A stretch of DNA of 64,000 bases from Acetobacter pasteurianus subsp. pasteurianus LMG 1262 = NBRC 106471 (GCF_000285275.1 NZ_CADO01000034.1:1-64000), one strand, 5' to 3'; positions 53,054 to 61,636 are shown, numbered from the stretch's first letter. Numbers and translations are program-made. Notes: generated by a model not told the origin, from the sequence alone.

Positions 53054-53920
53054 ATGTTTGCAGTTCTTGGGGCCTCTGGCCATGTGGGCACAGCCGTTAC
53101 GGAATATCTGTTGCAGCAGGGGCAGGCCGTAACCGTTGTGCTGCGTAACCCCCAAAAAGCTGCGGCATGGGCGCAACGCGGGGCCAGCGTGGCGTTGGTG
53201 GATGTGCACGATACAGATGCACTGGCGCAGGTGTTGCAAAAGGCGGATCGGGCCTTTGTGCTCAACCCACCGGCCAGCCCCGCGCTGGATACGGATAAGG
53301 CAGAACGCGCCACCGTGCAGTCCATCCTGCAGGCGTTACGCGGTGCAAAGCTGGAAAAAATTGTTGTGCAATCCACCTATGGGGCGCAACCGGGCACAGA
53401 GTGTGCAGATCTGGGTGTGTTGTATGATCTGGAGCAAGGTGCCCGGCAAACGGGTATTCCGCTGTGCTGTGTGCGTGCCGCGTATTACATGAGCAACTGG
53501 CTTTCTGCCGTGCCCGAAGCCCGCACATCCGGCAAGGTGAGCAGCCTTCTGCCCGCCACGCAGCCCGTGCCCATGGTGGCCCCGCAGGATGTGGGGCATC
53601 TGGCAGGCCAGCTTCTTATGGCCCCGGTGCAGGAAGTGGGGGTGTACACTATAGAAGGCCCCACACCGTACACCGCGCAGGATGTGGCACAGGTTTTTGC
53701 GCACATTCTGCAACACCCCGTGCGGGTGGAGGACATACCGCCCACCGCGTGGCTGGCATATTACAAGGCCAATGGTTTTTCAGACAAAGCGGCCCGATCT
53801 TACGCAAATATGACCGCAATTTTCATAAACCAGCGGTATGATCGCCCAGCAAACCCCGTAAAGGGTGTAACAGATCTGGCATCCTACCTTCGGGCAGAAA
53901 TTGCAGGTTGCACCCCATAA
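53054..53920 (+). CDS. NmrA-like NAD(P)-binding protein (atypical SDR)
   Basis: A 288-residue NAD(P)-binding Rossmann protein of the NmrA/HSCARG type. The dinucleotide motif is MFAVLGASGHVGTAVTEYLLQQGQAVTVVLR. The segment AKLEKIVVQSTYGAQPGT replaces the classical SDR catalytic site. Family members act as redox sensors or quinone/isoflavone reductase relatives. Length is normal. It is divergent from the 52955 gene. Confidence 0.87.
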   Translation: MFAVLGASGHVGTAVTEYLLQQGQAVTVVLRNPQKAAAWAQRGASVALVDVHDTDALAQVLQKADRAFVLNPPASPALDTDKAERATVQSILQALRGAKLEKIVVQSTYGAQPGTECADLGVLYDLEQGARQTGIPLCCVRAAYYMSNWLSAVPEARTSGKVSSLLPATQPVPMVAPQDVGHLAGQLLMAPVQEVGVYTIEGPTPYTAQDVAQVFAHILQHPVRVEDIPPTAWLAYYKANGFSDKAARSYANMTAIFINQRYDRPANPVKGVTDLASYLRAEIAGCTP

Positions 53921-53945
53921 ACAGGCCCAAGGATGCGCGTGGCAC

Positions 53946-54383
53946 ATGCAGATACAAACGGTTTTCCTGCTTAGCGCGGCCAGTGTGCTGTGCTCTGTGT
54001 CGGCACGCGCGGCGGATAAATGCCCGGGGCTGACAACGCCAGAAATTGCGGACTGCCAGAAGCAGGTGCTGGATAAAGCGCAAAAGCAGATGGCGCGCTA
54101 CATTGCCGCGGCAGAGGGGCGCATACGCCAATCGGCAGACCCAGAGCACGCTTTGGCGGATTTTCATACCGCGCAGCAGCATTGGGTGCAGTATCAGAAG
54201 GCAGAATGCAACGCCGCGTATGAGGCATGGTCTGACGGCACAATCCGCTTCAGCATGGCGCTCACCTGCATGCTACGTCTGACCCATAGCCGCACCATGG
54301 ATATCTGGCAGATGTGGTTGACATACCCCGATAGCACGCCCCCCACACTGCCCAAGCCCGTTTTTACAAACGAAGGGTGGTAA
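53946..54383 (+). CDS. LprI-domain (DUF1311) exported protein
   Basis: A 145-residue protein with a signal peptide (residues ~1-22, SARA-AD). Its domain matches lysozyme-inhibitor LprI N-terminal proteins: CPGLTTPEIADCQKQVLDKAQKQM, LADFHTAQQHWVQYQKAECNAAYEAW, FSMALTCMLRLTHSRTMDIWQMW. Four Cys form the usual two disulfides. It may guard the cell wall against lysozyme or bind another partner. The frame overlaps the NmrA gene if read from 53901; the ATG at 53946 starts the leader. Confidence 0.85.
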   Translation: MQIQTVFLLSAASVLCSVSARAADKCPGLTTPEIADCQKQVLDKAQKQMARYIAAAEGRIRQSADPEHALADFHTAQQHWVQYQKAECNAAYEAWSDGTIRFSMALTCMLRLTHSRTMDIWQMWLTYPDSTPPTLPKPVFTNEGW

Positions 54384-54395
54384 GGTGGCTGCGTT

Positions 54396-54785
54396 TTAGC
54401 GCCGGTTCATGTTTCTGCGGGTGCGGATACGTGCGTGGCTCTGCCGAACTTCCCGAATAACGGCATAGCGCATCATGCTTTTTTCATAATTCTTGCGCAA
54501 AAGAACAGCGCCTATGCCAATTATCCCAATAGCGGCAACAGTCAGATACACTGAAGCAATCAGTGAGAATTGGGCGAAGGAAACCTGATGCTGCAAAAAT
54601 GCCCCCGGCAGCAACATGCTCAGATGGAACAAGGGGGAGGCCACGCTTTTGAGCAGATAAGCGCACAACACGCCTTCCACCACAAAAGTTGCATACAGAA
54701 AGCGGCGCAACTGCACAGGCATTTTCTGCCATGCTGCCGATGGCCTGTTGTGAAATGTGAGGAGAGACTTCATGCGCTGAAACAT
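54396..54785 (-). CDS. Two-helix membrane hypothetical protein
   Basis: A 129-residue basic membrane protein with one hydrophobic segment at about 30-55 and a second at about 72-95 (FSLIASVYLTVAAIGIIGIGAVLL). The cytoplasmic C-terminus is very Arg-rich (REVRQSHARIRTRRNMNRR). A start at 54773 is equally possible. It is convergent with the LprI gene, with 12 bases between. No family recognised. Confidence 0.6.
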   Translation of the reverse strand: MFQRMKSLLTFHNRPSAAWQKMPVQLRRFLYATFVVEGVLCAYLLKSVASPLFHLSMLLPGAFLQHQVSFAQFSLIASVYLTVAAIGIIGIGAVLLRKNYEKSMMRYAVIREVRQSHARIRTRRNMNRR

Positions 54786-54991
54786 AGCCCAATGCCTTTT
54801 GCTAGAGCGTGTTGCACTCAGTTTTGCATATCATCTGCCAATTAAGGCAAGAGCAAGGCCATGTTGCGGGGAAGGCTTGCGCGGTTTGCAAGTATTTGCA
54901 GGTAAAATATCAGTAAAGCCGATATAAAGAGCCAGCACATTTCTGCACTGGCCCCCTGTAGTGTTTTTAATATATCGGTAATTTGGGCGGG

Positions 54992-56446
54992 TTATGCCGT
55001 TTTGGCAGCCACATCCTGCGCGGTGTCGTCCAGCAGATAAGGCCCAGCCGCACGGATTTTAACGGACAGCATGCAAATGGCCCCCTGTGTATGCTGTGTA
55101 GGCAGGGGCAGGGCGGCGTTGCCGTTTGTCCATGCGCAATCTGTCCAGTCTGTTGCGTGCCAGCCTTCGGGCTTTTCGGCCTGCAAATGTGCCGTTACAG
55201 CCTGATGTTTTGCGGCTGATAGCAGGGTAACTTCCGCCACAGCCACACCAAGGGTGCGTCTGTCATCTACAAACGGGCCAATTGCATCTGCCGGGCGGCT
55301 GGCGCGGGAAACAATGCGCACCGCCTGCGTGTTGGCGGGCAGAATGAAGTTGTAAGTATCGTTCTTGCAGTTTGCGGGCCAGATGGTGGCGCCACGTTCT
55401 GTTACCAGGTGCAGTTCTGGCACGTGCGTGGTGTGCGGTGCCGTGTATGCGCCCTGCGGTGCGCGGGCCGCAATCTGGGTGAAGATGGTTTTTGCGGCAT
55501 CCCAATCCACACACAGCGGGGCGGCGGCATCTGCCTGCCAGCTTTTGGGTGTGCCACCAAGCTGGATGACGTTGCCTTTCTGGGTAAAATTGCGGCGGTT
55601 GCCTGTGTCCAGATAGCTTTCTGTCAGCATGCCATCGGCCATAATCACGGCGTGGTCTGGGGTTTCAATGTGGTAGTAATTATAAGAGGTAATGGATTTA
55701 TCGTAAAAAATGCTGCTGCCATTTACCAGCATACGGGCGGGAATAAACATGCCGTTAAAGAACAGGCAGTGTTCTGCGGTTAACAGCATGTCCTTGTAAG
55801 GCACGCCATCGGCAATGGCGTTGGCCAGAATACGCACGGGGTAGCCTGCCATATCATCGGGCAGGGCCGGGTTTACGGTGCAGTGCGCCATGCCAGCCCA
55901 GCTGAGTGTGCTAACGGAGGCCACACCATTGGCATAAGTCAGCACTTCATCCCCGGCGTGCAGATCCTGCACGGCCACCACACCTTTGGGGGTGGCAATC
56001 ATGCTGTCTGCCAGAAAGCAGACTGTTGCTGAGCCATTTGCCCCTGGGGTGGCAATTACCCGGAGAGACATGCCGGTGACGGTAGAATCTGGGTAGCCAG
56101 AATTAGAAACCAGCCCCCAGGGATCTCCCGCTAATGTAATGGTGCCCAGTGCAGTACCATTACTATCTGCCAGATGTATGATGGTTTCTTGATCGGGCTT
56201 TGCCGTAACATCTACTTTACTATTCGCTAAGGAAACATTGTCTGCCGTGCCAAACGTCAGAATGTTGCTAATGCCACCTCCAAAATTTCCGGTAATTGTA
56301 AGAGAGAGCGGGTTGGAGGCAGACAGGTTCTGCAAATCCAGATTGCCGCTTGTGCCCGTAAAATCAATGGTGCTGTTTAGTGTGCTGGATGAGGCATCAA
56401 ATGTAACAGTTTGGTTGCTGCCAATGGTAATTGTGGATGTCGCCAT
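54992..56446 (-). CDS. Hint-domain protein with altered first motif (Hint copy D)
   Basis: A 484-residue paralogue. The N-terminal ~140 residues are Ser/Thr/Asn-rich with beta-type strands (VTFDASSSTLNSTIDFTG, NLDLQNLSASNPLSLTI). The Hint domain begins at Cys143 (VCFLADSMIATPKG). Here the Gly of the usual CFLAG[ST] is Asp, the only such case among the five. Block B is Thr223-His226 (TAEHC). TESYLDTGNR and the C-terminal domain (GPFVDDRRTLGVAVAEV) are intact. Its Hint coding sequence is nearly identical over long stretches to copy E, so these two are recent relatives. No Sec leader. Confidence 0.85.
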   Translation of the reverse strand: MATSTITIGSNQTVTFDASSSTLNSTIDFTGTSGNLDLQNLSASNPLSLTITGNFGGGISNILTFGTADNVSLANSKVDVTAKPDQETIIHLADSNGTALGTITLAGDPWGLVSNSGYPDSTVTGMSLRVIATPGANGSATVCFLADSMIATPKGVVAVQDLHAGDEVLTYANGVASVSTLSWAGMAHCTVNPALPDDMAGYPVRILANAIADGVPYKDMLLTAEHCLFFNGMFIPARMLVNGSSIFYDKSITSYNYYHIETPDHAVIMADGMLTESYLDTGNRRNFTQKGNVIQLGGTPKSWQADAAAPLCVDWDAAKTIFTQIAARAPQGAYTAPHTTHVPELHLVTERGATIWPANCKNDTYNFILPANTQAVRIVSRASRPADAIGPFVDDRRTLGVAVAEVTLLSAAKHQAVTAHLQAEKPEGWHATDWTDCAWTNGNAALPLPTQHTQGAICMLSVKIRAAGPYLLDDTAQDVAAKTA

Positions 56447-56515
56447 AACAGATGCTTTCTAAATATAAATTAAGTTTGAAAATCCCTAATATGTTTGCGT
56501 TCAATAAGGAAACCA

Positions 56516-56535
56516 AAAACGCGAAAGTTAAAAAT
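56516..56535 (-). promoter_or_regulatory. Shared element upstream of Hint copy D
   Basis: AAAACGCGAAAGTTAAAAA lies ~70-90 bp before the start codon. The same element (AAAACGCAAAAGTTAGA) lies ~110-120 bp upstream of Hint copy B, and a shorter form upstream of copy A. Read on the gene strand it is TAACTTTYGCGTTTT, possibly a regulator site or promoter part. Confidence 0.4.
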
Positions 56536-56680
56536 GTTTAAACTAATAAAAAGTGAGGGAACCTTTCATCGCGGGCCATAACACGGCTGTGTGCCGCAGT
56601 TTCTGGCCATGTTGCGGGGGCGTGTGTAAAACAGGCTGTCTCTCTCACTATGTTTATCAATATACAGTAAGGCTTGTAGT

Positions 56681-57319
56681 ATGACCTGGCACAACTGGGG
56701 TGTGTTCTGCGGCATTGTGTTCTTTCTGTGCGCCATACCCGGCCCTAACATGCTGCATGTGTTGGCCAGCGTGGCGCGGGTGGGCATGGCGCGCGGGGTG
56801 GCCACCATGCTGGGCTGCTTAAGTGCGGTTGTGCTGGTGCTTGTGGCCTCTGCCGCCGGGCTGGGGGCAGCGCTTGCGGCATCGCCCCATCTGTTTGGCG
56901 TGCTGCGCATATGCGGCGCAGTGTATCTGATCTGGCTGGGCATACAGGCGTGGATGGAAGGCGGGCAAACACCCCCGGCCAGCATATCCGCCCCGCAGGT
57001 AGAAAACGCCGTGCAGGGCAGCGCATGGAGCCGCTGGCGCAAGGGCTTCTGGGTGGGGCTGAGCAACCCCAAGCTGTTGCTGTTTGCGGCAGCGTTTTTC
57101 CCGCAGTTTATTGCGCCCCATGCCCCGCAACTGCCGCAGTTTGTGGTGCTGATAACCACCTTCGCGCTGCTGGAAATGCTGTGGTACGGCGTTTACGCCA
57201 TAGGCGGTTACACACTGGCCCAGCAGCTCCAGCGCCCCTCCATCCGCCGGGTGTTCAACCGCATAACGGGCTGTGTATTTGTGGGCTTTGGGGCCGTACT
57301 TTTACGCGGGCGCGCATAA
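56681..57319 (+). CDS. LysE/RhtB-family amino acid exporter
   Basis: A 212-residue inner-membrane protein with six hydrophobic segments. Family markers are AIPGPNMLHVLASVARVGMARGVATMLGC at the N-terminus, YLIWLGIQAW, and FWVGLSNPKLLLFAAAFFPQFI. These carriers export amino acids or their analogues. No LysR-type partner is adjacent. Its 3' end and downstream leader were later duplicated at 58152. Confidence 0.9.
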   Translation: MTWHNWGVFCGIVFFLCAIPGPNMLHVLASVARVGMARGVATMLGCLSAVVLVLVASAAGLGAALAASPHLFGVLRICGAVYLIWLGIQAWMEGGQTPPASISAPQVENAVQGSAWSRWRKGFWVGLSNPKLLLFAAAFFPQFIAPHAPQLPQFVVLITTFALLEMLWYGVYAIGGYTLAQQLQRPSIRRVFNRITGCVFVGFGAVLLRGRA

Positions 57320-57441
57320 GGCGGCGGTAGGGCAGCCATTCGCTGCGTAGAGTGTGCCCGGCGGCCAAGGTGCGCCATAATACCGCATCAACAGCCCCAT
57401 TGTGCGGGCAAAAATAAGGATAGCCCCATATGTCTCAGCCC
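57251..57441. repeat. Duplicated segment, copy 1 (LysE gene end plus leader of next gene)
   Basis: This covers the last codons of the LysE-type gene, its downstream spacer, and the leader and first codons (MSQPK) of the 57430 gene. A diverged copy lies at 58152-58332, where the same order recurs with a ~22-bp internal deletion. Confidence 0.8.
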
Positions 57442-57684
57442 AAAGAATCTGCCCTTGTTGCGCAGGCATTGCAGAGCATTTTAGAAAAATCTGGCCAAAA
57501 CTGTGTCACCCTGCCGTGGGCAGATGTGTATGCCATTGCAGACCGTAAGCACTGGACAGACAAAGCCCATGAAGAAACCCGGTACGAACTGCATGATCGG
57601 GGTATTACAATAGGTTACGGCAAGCACTTTGTTATTGTGGCAAAGGATGAAGATTTTGCCCCGTTGAAAGGTGCATCCGCGTAA
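57430..57684 (+). CDS. Hypothetical protein beginning MSQPK (84 aa)
   Basis: An 84-residue soluble protein (VAQALQSILEKSGQNCVTLPWADVYAIADRKHWTDKAHEETRYELHDRGITIGYGKHFVIVAKDEDF). It looks like a compact alpha/beta domain. The ATG follows AAGGATAGCCCCAT. Its leader and first five codons are duplicated in front of the unrelated gene at 58320. No family recognised. Confidence 0.7.
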   Translation: MSQPKESALVAQALQSILEKSGQNCVTLPWADVYAIADRKHWTDKAHEETRYELHDRGITIGYGKHFVIVAKDEDFAPLKGASA

Positions 57685-57696
57685 TTTTATAGCACC

Positions 57697-57990
57697 CTAA
57701 TCTTGCGTGCCCCAGCGCCACTTCCACCCGCCTTGGGTGCGCGTTTTGCACACCCAGAAAAAGGCTGCTGTGGCCGCAAGATTAAGCACCATCACCACGC
57801 CTACGGTTAAAAGGGGCCTGTGCAGAGGCACAAAGGACAGGCCAAAACTGGAGCCCAGCGTAACAGCCAGAAACAGCCCCAAAGCCACCCAACCCTGCCA
57901 CGCAATAGGCAGGCCTGCACCATAGCCAAAACGCCGGGCGGCAAACCACGGGGTGGGTGCGGGCGGCGGGTTTTTATGTGGGGTGAGCAT
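57697..57990 (-). CDS. Small membrane protein, two helices
   Basis: A 97-residue protein with two membrane helices (WVALGLFLAVTLGSSFGLSFV and LLTVGVVMVLNLAATAAFFWVC) and a basic Trp-rich tail (KTRTQGGWKWRWGTQD). The N-terminus is Pro-rich. It is convergent with the 57430 gene, with 12 bases between stops. No family recognised. Confidence 0.68.
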   Translation of the reverse strand: MLTPHKNPPPAPTPWFAARRFGYGAGLPIAWQGWVALGLFLAVTLGSSFGLSFVPLHRPLLTVGVVMVLNLAATAAFFWVCKTRTQGGWKWRWGTQD

Positions 57991-58151
57991 AACGGTGCCT
58001 TTTATGCCAAAAGGGTGTGCCTGTTATTTTTACAAAAAATGCAGCGGCATAAAAGCATGATCTACCAAAAGTGATTGCGCCCGCATGTCTTTCAACATGC
58101 TTACACGCTGGCCACCAGCGGGGGTGTTTGCAGCGCCTTGCCATGTGTGGG

Positions 58152-58332
58152 CTGTTCAACCGCGTAACGGGCCGTACTTTTGCGCGGGCGCGCATAAGGT
58201 GGCGGTAGGGCTGCCATTCGCTGCGTATATTGTGCCAAGCCGCCCAGTTGATTACGATACGCAATAACACAGCACCCACAGCCCTCGTTGCGCGGGCAAG
58301 ATGAGGATACCGCCGCCACATGTCTCAGCCCA
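58152..58332. repeat. Duplicated segment, copy 2 (LysE remnant plus MSQPK leader)
   Basis: A diverged copy of 57251-57441. Shared blocks include GTTCAACCGC, GCGCGGGCGCGCATAAGG, GCCATTCGCTGCGTA, CGGGCAA and ATGTCTCAGCCCAAA. The LysE part is only a non-coding remnant here. The copy supplies the leader and start of the 58320 gene. Confidence 0.8.
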
Positions 58333-58538
58333 AAAAGGGATGGCCCAAAAGCTGGCCTCTGGCCGTGTTGTGCTGCTGTATTATTCTTACGCTCTCTATT
58401 GCCGCCTTTAGTGTGGGCGTGGCCTTGGTGCTGGAAAACAGCGTGGCGGGGCCGCTATGGCTGTTTATTGCCGCCATTACCTATTACATCGCCGATCAAT
58501 CCATAGAATGGAAGAACAGGCCCGGCGGCGGAAACTAA
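58320..58538 (+). CDS. Small two-helix membrane protein beginning MSQPK (72 aa)
   Basis: A 72-residue protein with two helices (WPLAVLCCCIILTLSIAAFSV and AGPLWLFIAAITYYIAD), ending in IEWKNRPGGGN. Only the first five residues match the 57430 protein; the rest is unrelated. Its upstream region is a copy of that gene's leader, so its promoter and start codon look captured by duplication. A terminator follows directly. Confidence 0.68.
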   Translation: MSQPKKGWPKSWPLAVLCCCIILTLSIAAFSVGVALVLENSVAGPLWLFIAAITYYIADQSIEWKNRPGGGN

Positions 58539-58540
58539 AA

Positions 58541-58568
58541 CCCCCGCACGTTGGGCAACATGCGGGGG
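58541..58568. terminator. Terminator between MSQPK gene and Hint copy E
   Basis: CCCCCGCA (58541-58548) pairs with TGCGGGGG (58561-58568). It lies three bases after one stop and 13 before the other of two convergent genes. Confidence 0.7.
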
Positions 58569-58580
58569 CAAAAGTAGGCG

Positions 58581-60569
58581 TTAGCCGTTGGCGGCAACTG
58601 GCAGCGTAAATGCAACCGGCGTGGCCAGATAAGGGCCAGCCTGAAGCACTTCCACCGTTAGCAGCGCGGGGCCGCGTGCCGTGGTGGTGCCCAGTGGCAG
58701 AAGGGCGTTGCCATCTGTCCACCGTGTTGTGGGCTGGGGCATATCCTGCCAGCCATTTGCACCATCTTCTTCTGCCAGATGCGCGGTTATGTCTGCGGTG
58801 GTGCCAGCAGAAAGCACCGTTACGCGGCCCAGCAGCACGCCCAGCACGCGGCGCTTATCTACAAACGGGCCTTCCACATCACACGGGCGCGCAGCGCGAG
58901 AAACAAGGCGCACGTTCTCCACCCCGGCAGGCAGCATGAAGGAGATATTGCGCCCCATGGCCCGCAAAGGCCGAATAACCGTGCCCGCTGCCGTAACAAG
59001 GTGCAGCCCGTGGTTGTGGGTGATGTCCGGCTTGGCGAGGGCGGAAATATGGCCTGCAATTTTGGTTGCACGCGCGGCCAGCACACGCCAGATGGGTTCT
59101 ACCACATGGCGCGCAGTGCCCAGCGGTGCGGCCGCGTGTTCTGCCCAGTTTTTGGCCTTGGCCCCAATGGTCACAACATTGCCATCGGATACAAAATTGC
59201 GGCGGTTGCCTGTATCCAGATAGCTTTCCGTCAGCATGCCATTGGCCATGATAACGCTGTGTTCTGCCGTTTCCACATGGTAATAGGCGTATGCGGTAAT
59301 GGAGCGATCAAAAAAGATGCTGCTGCCATTTACCAGCATACGTGCGGGCACCAGCATGCCATTGGCAAAAATGCCGTGTTCCGCCGTAACCAGCAGATCC
59401 TGATACGGCACACCCGGCGCAATGGCATCGGCCAGAATACGCACGGGGTAGCCTGCCATATCATCGGGCAGGGCGGGGTTAACCGTGGCCTGCGCCATGC
59501 CAGCCCACACCACCGGGCGCACATGGGTTACGCCGTTTACAAACGTTAACACCTCATCACCCCGGCGGATGTTTTCCACCGCCACCACACCGTTGGGCGT
59601 GGCAATCATGCTGCCTGCCAAAAAGCAGATCACGCCTTGCCCGCTATCAATGGTGACAGTCTGGGTTTCATCCCCCGTAGGCGCATCCGTGTAGGAGCTG
59701 TCATACGTAACGGACTTGGGCTGAACGGTTTGGCCCGATGTCGTGGTCAGGCTCACATTGCTGGCGCTGAGTGTGGCGGTTGCAACATCCTGCCCGTTCA
59801 CGCCCAGCCTGTCTCCCTCTTTCAGGCCTGTAATGGAAACACCTGCGGCCGGGCTGCCTCCTGTTGAACTTACTGGCAGCACCACCGTGTTGTTGCCCGT
59901 GCCAAACACAACAGTAGCTGTGGGCCATGTGCCGTTGCCAAACGTGGCGGTTGCGCCATTGTTCAGCGTAAGCGTGCCATTATATTGAAAATTGGGCGTA
60001 AAGGTGGAGGACGTGACCGTAATGGGGCCACTGTAGCTGAGCCCGCCATCATATGAGCTGACATTGGAGCCATTGGTAATGTTCAGTGCCCCAGCCGTGG
60101 CGCCGTTGGTCGTGCCGATGACAATATTGGAATCATCAATGTTCAGCGTGCCGCCAGAGGCCACATTGAACATGAAGGTATGAGTGTGCCAGTCCTGCGT
60201 GACATCCTTGACCGTGGCCGTGCCGCCGTTGTTGACTGTCAGGCCGTTATTTGTTGTCAGCGTGCGTGAAATGGTGGCGCTGCCGCCGCTATCCACCACC
60301 AGAGAGCCAAATGTCAGATTGCTGCTGCTGCTGGCAATGCTCAGCTTGCCTTGTACGTCTATGAGCAAAGACCCCAGATCCGTCACGGTTGACGGAATGG
60401 TAATATCTGCTCCAGCGGGAATGGTGAGCGTGCCAGTGGTGTTGGCATCTGGCGCATTGGGTGCGGGCTGGCCGTTATAGAGCCAGTTGCTTACGTCGTC
60501 CCATACCCCTCCTGAAGCAGGACCAATCCATGTATAGGATGAACCAGTTGTCGAAGCCGTGTTTGTCAT
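58581..60569 (-). CDS. Hint-domain protein with autotransporter-like N-terminus (Hint copy E)
   Basis: A 662-residue paralogue. The N-terminus has a W-x5-GGVWDDVSNW motif (YTWIGPASGGVWDDVSNWLYNG) and NTTGTLTIPAGADITIP, typical of autotransporter passenger repeats, then Gly/Ser/Thr solenoid-like units to about 235. The Hint domain starts at Cys315 (ICFLAGSMIATPNG). Block B is TAEHGIF, so the Cys that follows His in the other four is Gly. TESYLDTGNR and GPFVDKRRVLGVLLGRV complete the module. A frame to 60617 exists, but MTNTASTTG at 60569 is a more natural start. Confidence 0.84.
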   Translation of the reverse strand: MTNTASTTGSSYTWIGPASGGVWDDVSNWLYNGQPAPNAPDANTTGTLTIPAGADITIPSTVTDLGSLLIDVQGKLSIASSSSNLTFGSLVVDSGGSATISRTLTTNNGLTVNNGGTATVKDVTQDWHTHTFMFNVASGGTLNIDDSNIVIGTTNGATAGALNITNGSNVSSYDGGLSYSGPITVTSSTFTPNFQYNGTLTLNNGATATFGNGTWPTATVVFGTGNNTVVLPVSSTGGSPAAGVSITGLKEGDRLGVNGQDVATATLSASNVSLTTTSGQTVQPKSVTYDSSYTDAPTGDETQTVTIDSGQGVICFLAGSMIATPNGVVAVENIRRGDEVLTFVNGVTHVRPVVWAGMAQATVNPALPDDMAGYPVRILADAIAPGVPYQDLLVTAEHGIFANGMLVPARMLVNGSSIFFDRSITAYAYYHVETAEHSVIMANGMLTESYLDTGNRRNFVSDGNVVTIGAKAKNWAEHAAAPLGTARHVVEPIWRVLAARATKIAGHISALAKPDITHNHGLHLVTAAGTVIRPLRAMGRNISFMLPAGVENVRLVSRAARPCDVEGPFVDKRRVLGVLLGRVTVLSAGTTADITAHLAEEDGANGWQDMPQPTTRWTDGNALLPLGTTTARGPALLTVEVLQAGPYLATPVAFTLPVAANG

Positions 60570-60784
60570 AGGTGGGTATAGTCCTGTGCGAATACAGTAA
60601 AGCCATTCAACAAGCACATCAGTACTTGGTGTTTTTGTTCACTTTAAGGCATTGTTAGGGCGCGTTTAACGCATTTGGTGGGATGTGTTTACGCAACAGG
60701 AAACAGGACCGCAAGGGTCTTGTTAAAGAAAATGTGAGGTTTTAATGAACTCTTAACGCGATTGTTGCAAAAAAGCCGCAGCAC
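60570..60784. other. Intergenic region between Hint copy E and CI-like repressor
   Basis: About 215 bp with no gene. It presumably holds the promoter of Hint copy E; the CRAAAGTTA element found before copies A, B and D was not seen here. It may also contain the left boundary of the phage-like segment. Confidence 0.4.
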
Positions 60785-61636
60785 TTATACGCAATGTGCA
60801 TACCACACAACGCGGCCCAGTATCTGCACGCGGCTGGCGGGCAGGGTGCAGGCAGAAAACCTTTTGTTCTCGCAGCTTATCTGCACCACGGGGCGGGTTT
60901 GGGCATCAAACGTGCGTTCTGCCCAGCGGCACACCACGCTTTCACCATCAAACAGCACAAAAAGCCCCGGTTCTGCCAAGGTGGTGCGCTGTGTATCCAT
61001 CAGCACCAAATCCCCATCACGCAGCAGGGGTTCCATGGCCTGGCCCTCTACATTCAGGGCGCGCAAATCTTCGGCGCGGGCGTTCAGGCGCTGGGTTATC
61101 AGGCTTTCTTCAAAATATTTGGGGCTGCCCAGCAGTTGTGCCTCATCATACCGGCCAGAAGTGATGCTGCGCTGCGCCAGATAAGGCACCATCACATAGC
61201 CCGGTGGTGCTGGCACTGCGGGCATGGCGGGGCGAGGCTGAGTGGTGCTGCGTGTCCGTTTGATCTGCGCCATATCCAGCGCCAGTTGAGGGGCGTTTTC
61301 TGGTTTTTCCCGGCTGGAAAACCCATGCACGCGCAATGTGTCACGCGGGGTTTCCTGCGGGGTAAAAGGCGGGGGCAGGTAAGGGGTGCGGCGTTCACGC
61401 AGCATCAGCCCCGGCTGGGCGTGGTCCACACCGGGAAACAGCAGATCCCGCGCGGTGCAGCCCAGCACCGCAGCAATGCATTCCAGTTTTTCTCCACCCG
61501 GATTGCGAGACTTCCCCTTAAGAATATCGCGCACATAGGTATCGCCCACACCAGCCTTGCGGGCCAGTGCCTTTTGGGAAAGCCCAAGGTGGGCCATCCG
61601 GCGTTCCAGTTCATCTGCTACGGGTGATCTTGTCAT
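60785..61636 (-). CDS. CI-like phage repressor with degenerate S24 domain
   Basis: A 283-residue regulator. Residues ~6-65 form an XRE-type helix-turn-helix (MAHLGLSQKALARKAGVGDTYVRDILKGKSRNPGGEKLECIAAVLGC). A linker follows, then an S24/LexA-like domain from ~150. The catalytic Ser is replaced: GQAMEPLL with Ala200 where GDSMEP is usual. The Lys position is Cys236 (DGESVVCRW). Self-cleavage is therefore unlikely, so induction must work another way. It is divergent from replication-type genes, the classic layout of a phage immunity region. Confidence 0.85.
   Translation of the reverse strand: MTRSPVADELERRMAHLGLSQKALARKAGVGDTYVRDILKGKSRNPGGEKLECIAAVLGCTARDLLFPGVDHAQPGLMLRERRTPYLPPPFTPQETPRDTLRVHGFSSREKPENAPQLALDMAQIKRTRSTTQPRPAMPAVPAPPGYVMVPYLAQRSITSGRYDEAQLLGSPKYFEESLITQRLNARAEDLRALNVEGQAMEPLLRDGDLVLMDTQRTTLAEPGLFVLFDGESVVCRWAERTFDAQTRPVVQISCENKRFSACTLPASRVQILGRVVWYAHCV

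Noticed and set aside
56566-57159. 197-residue minus-strand open frame opposite the LysE-type gene
   Set aside because: The plus-strand frame has a full LysE/RhtB pattern; the antisense frame has none.
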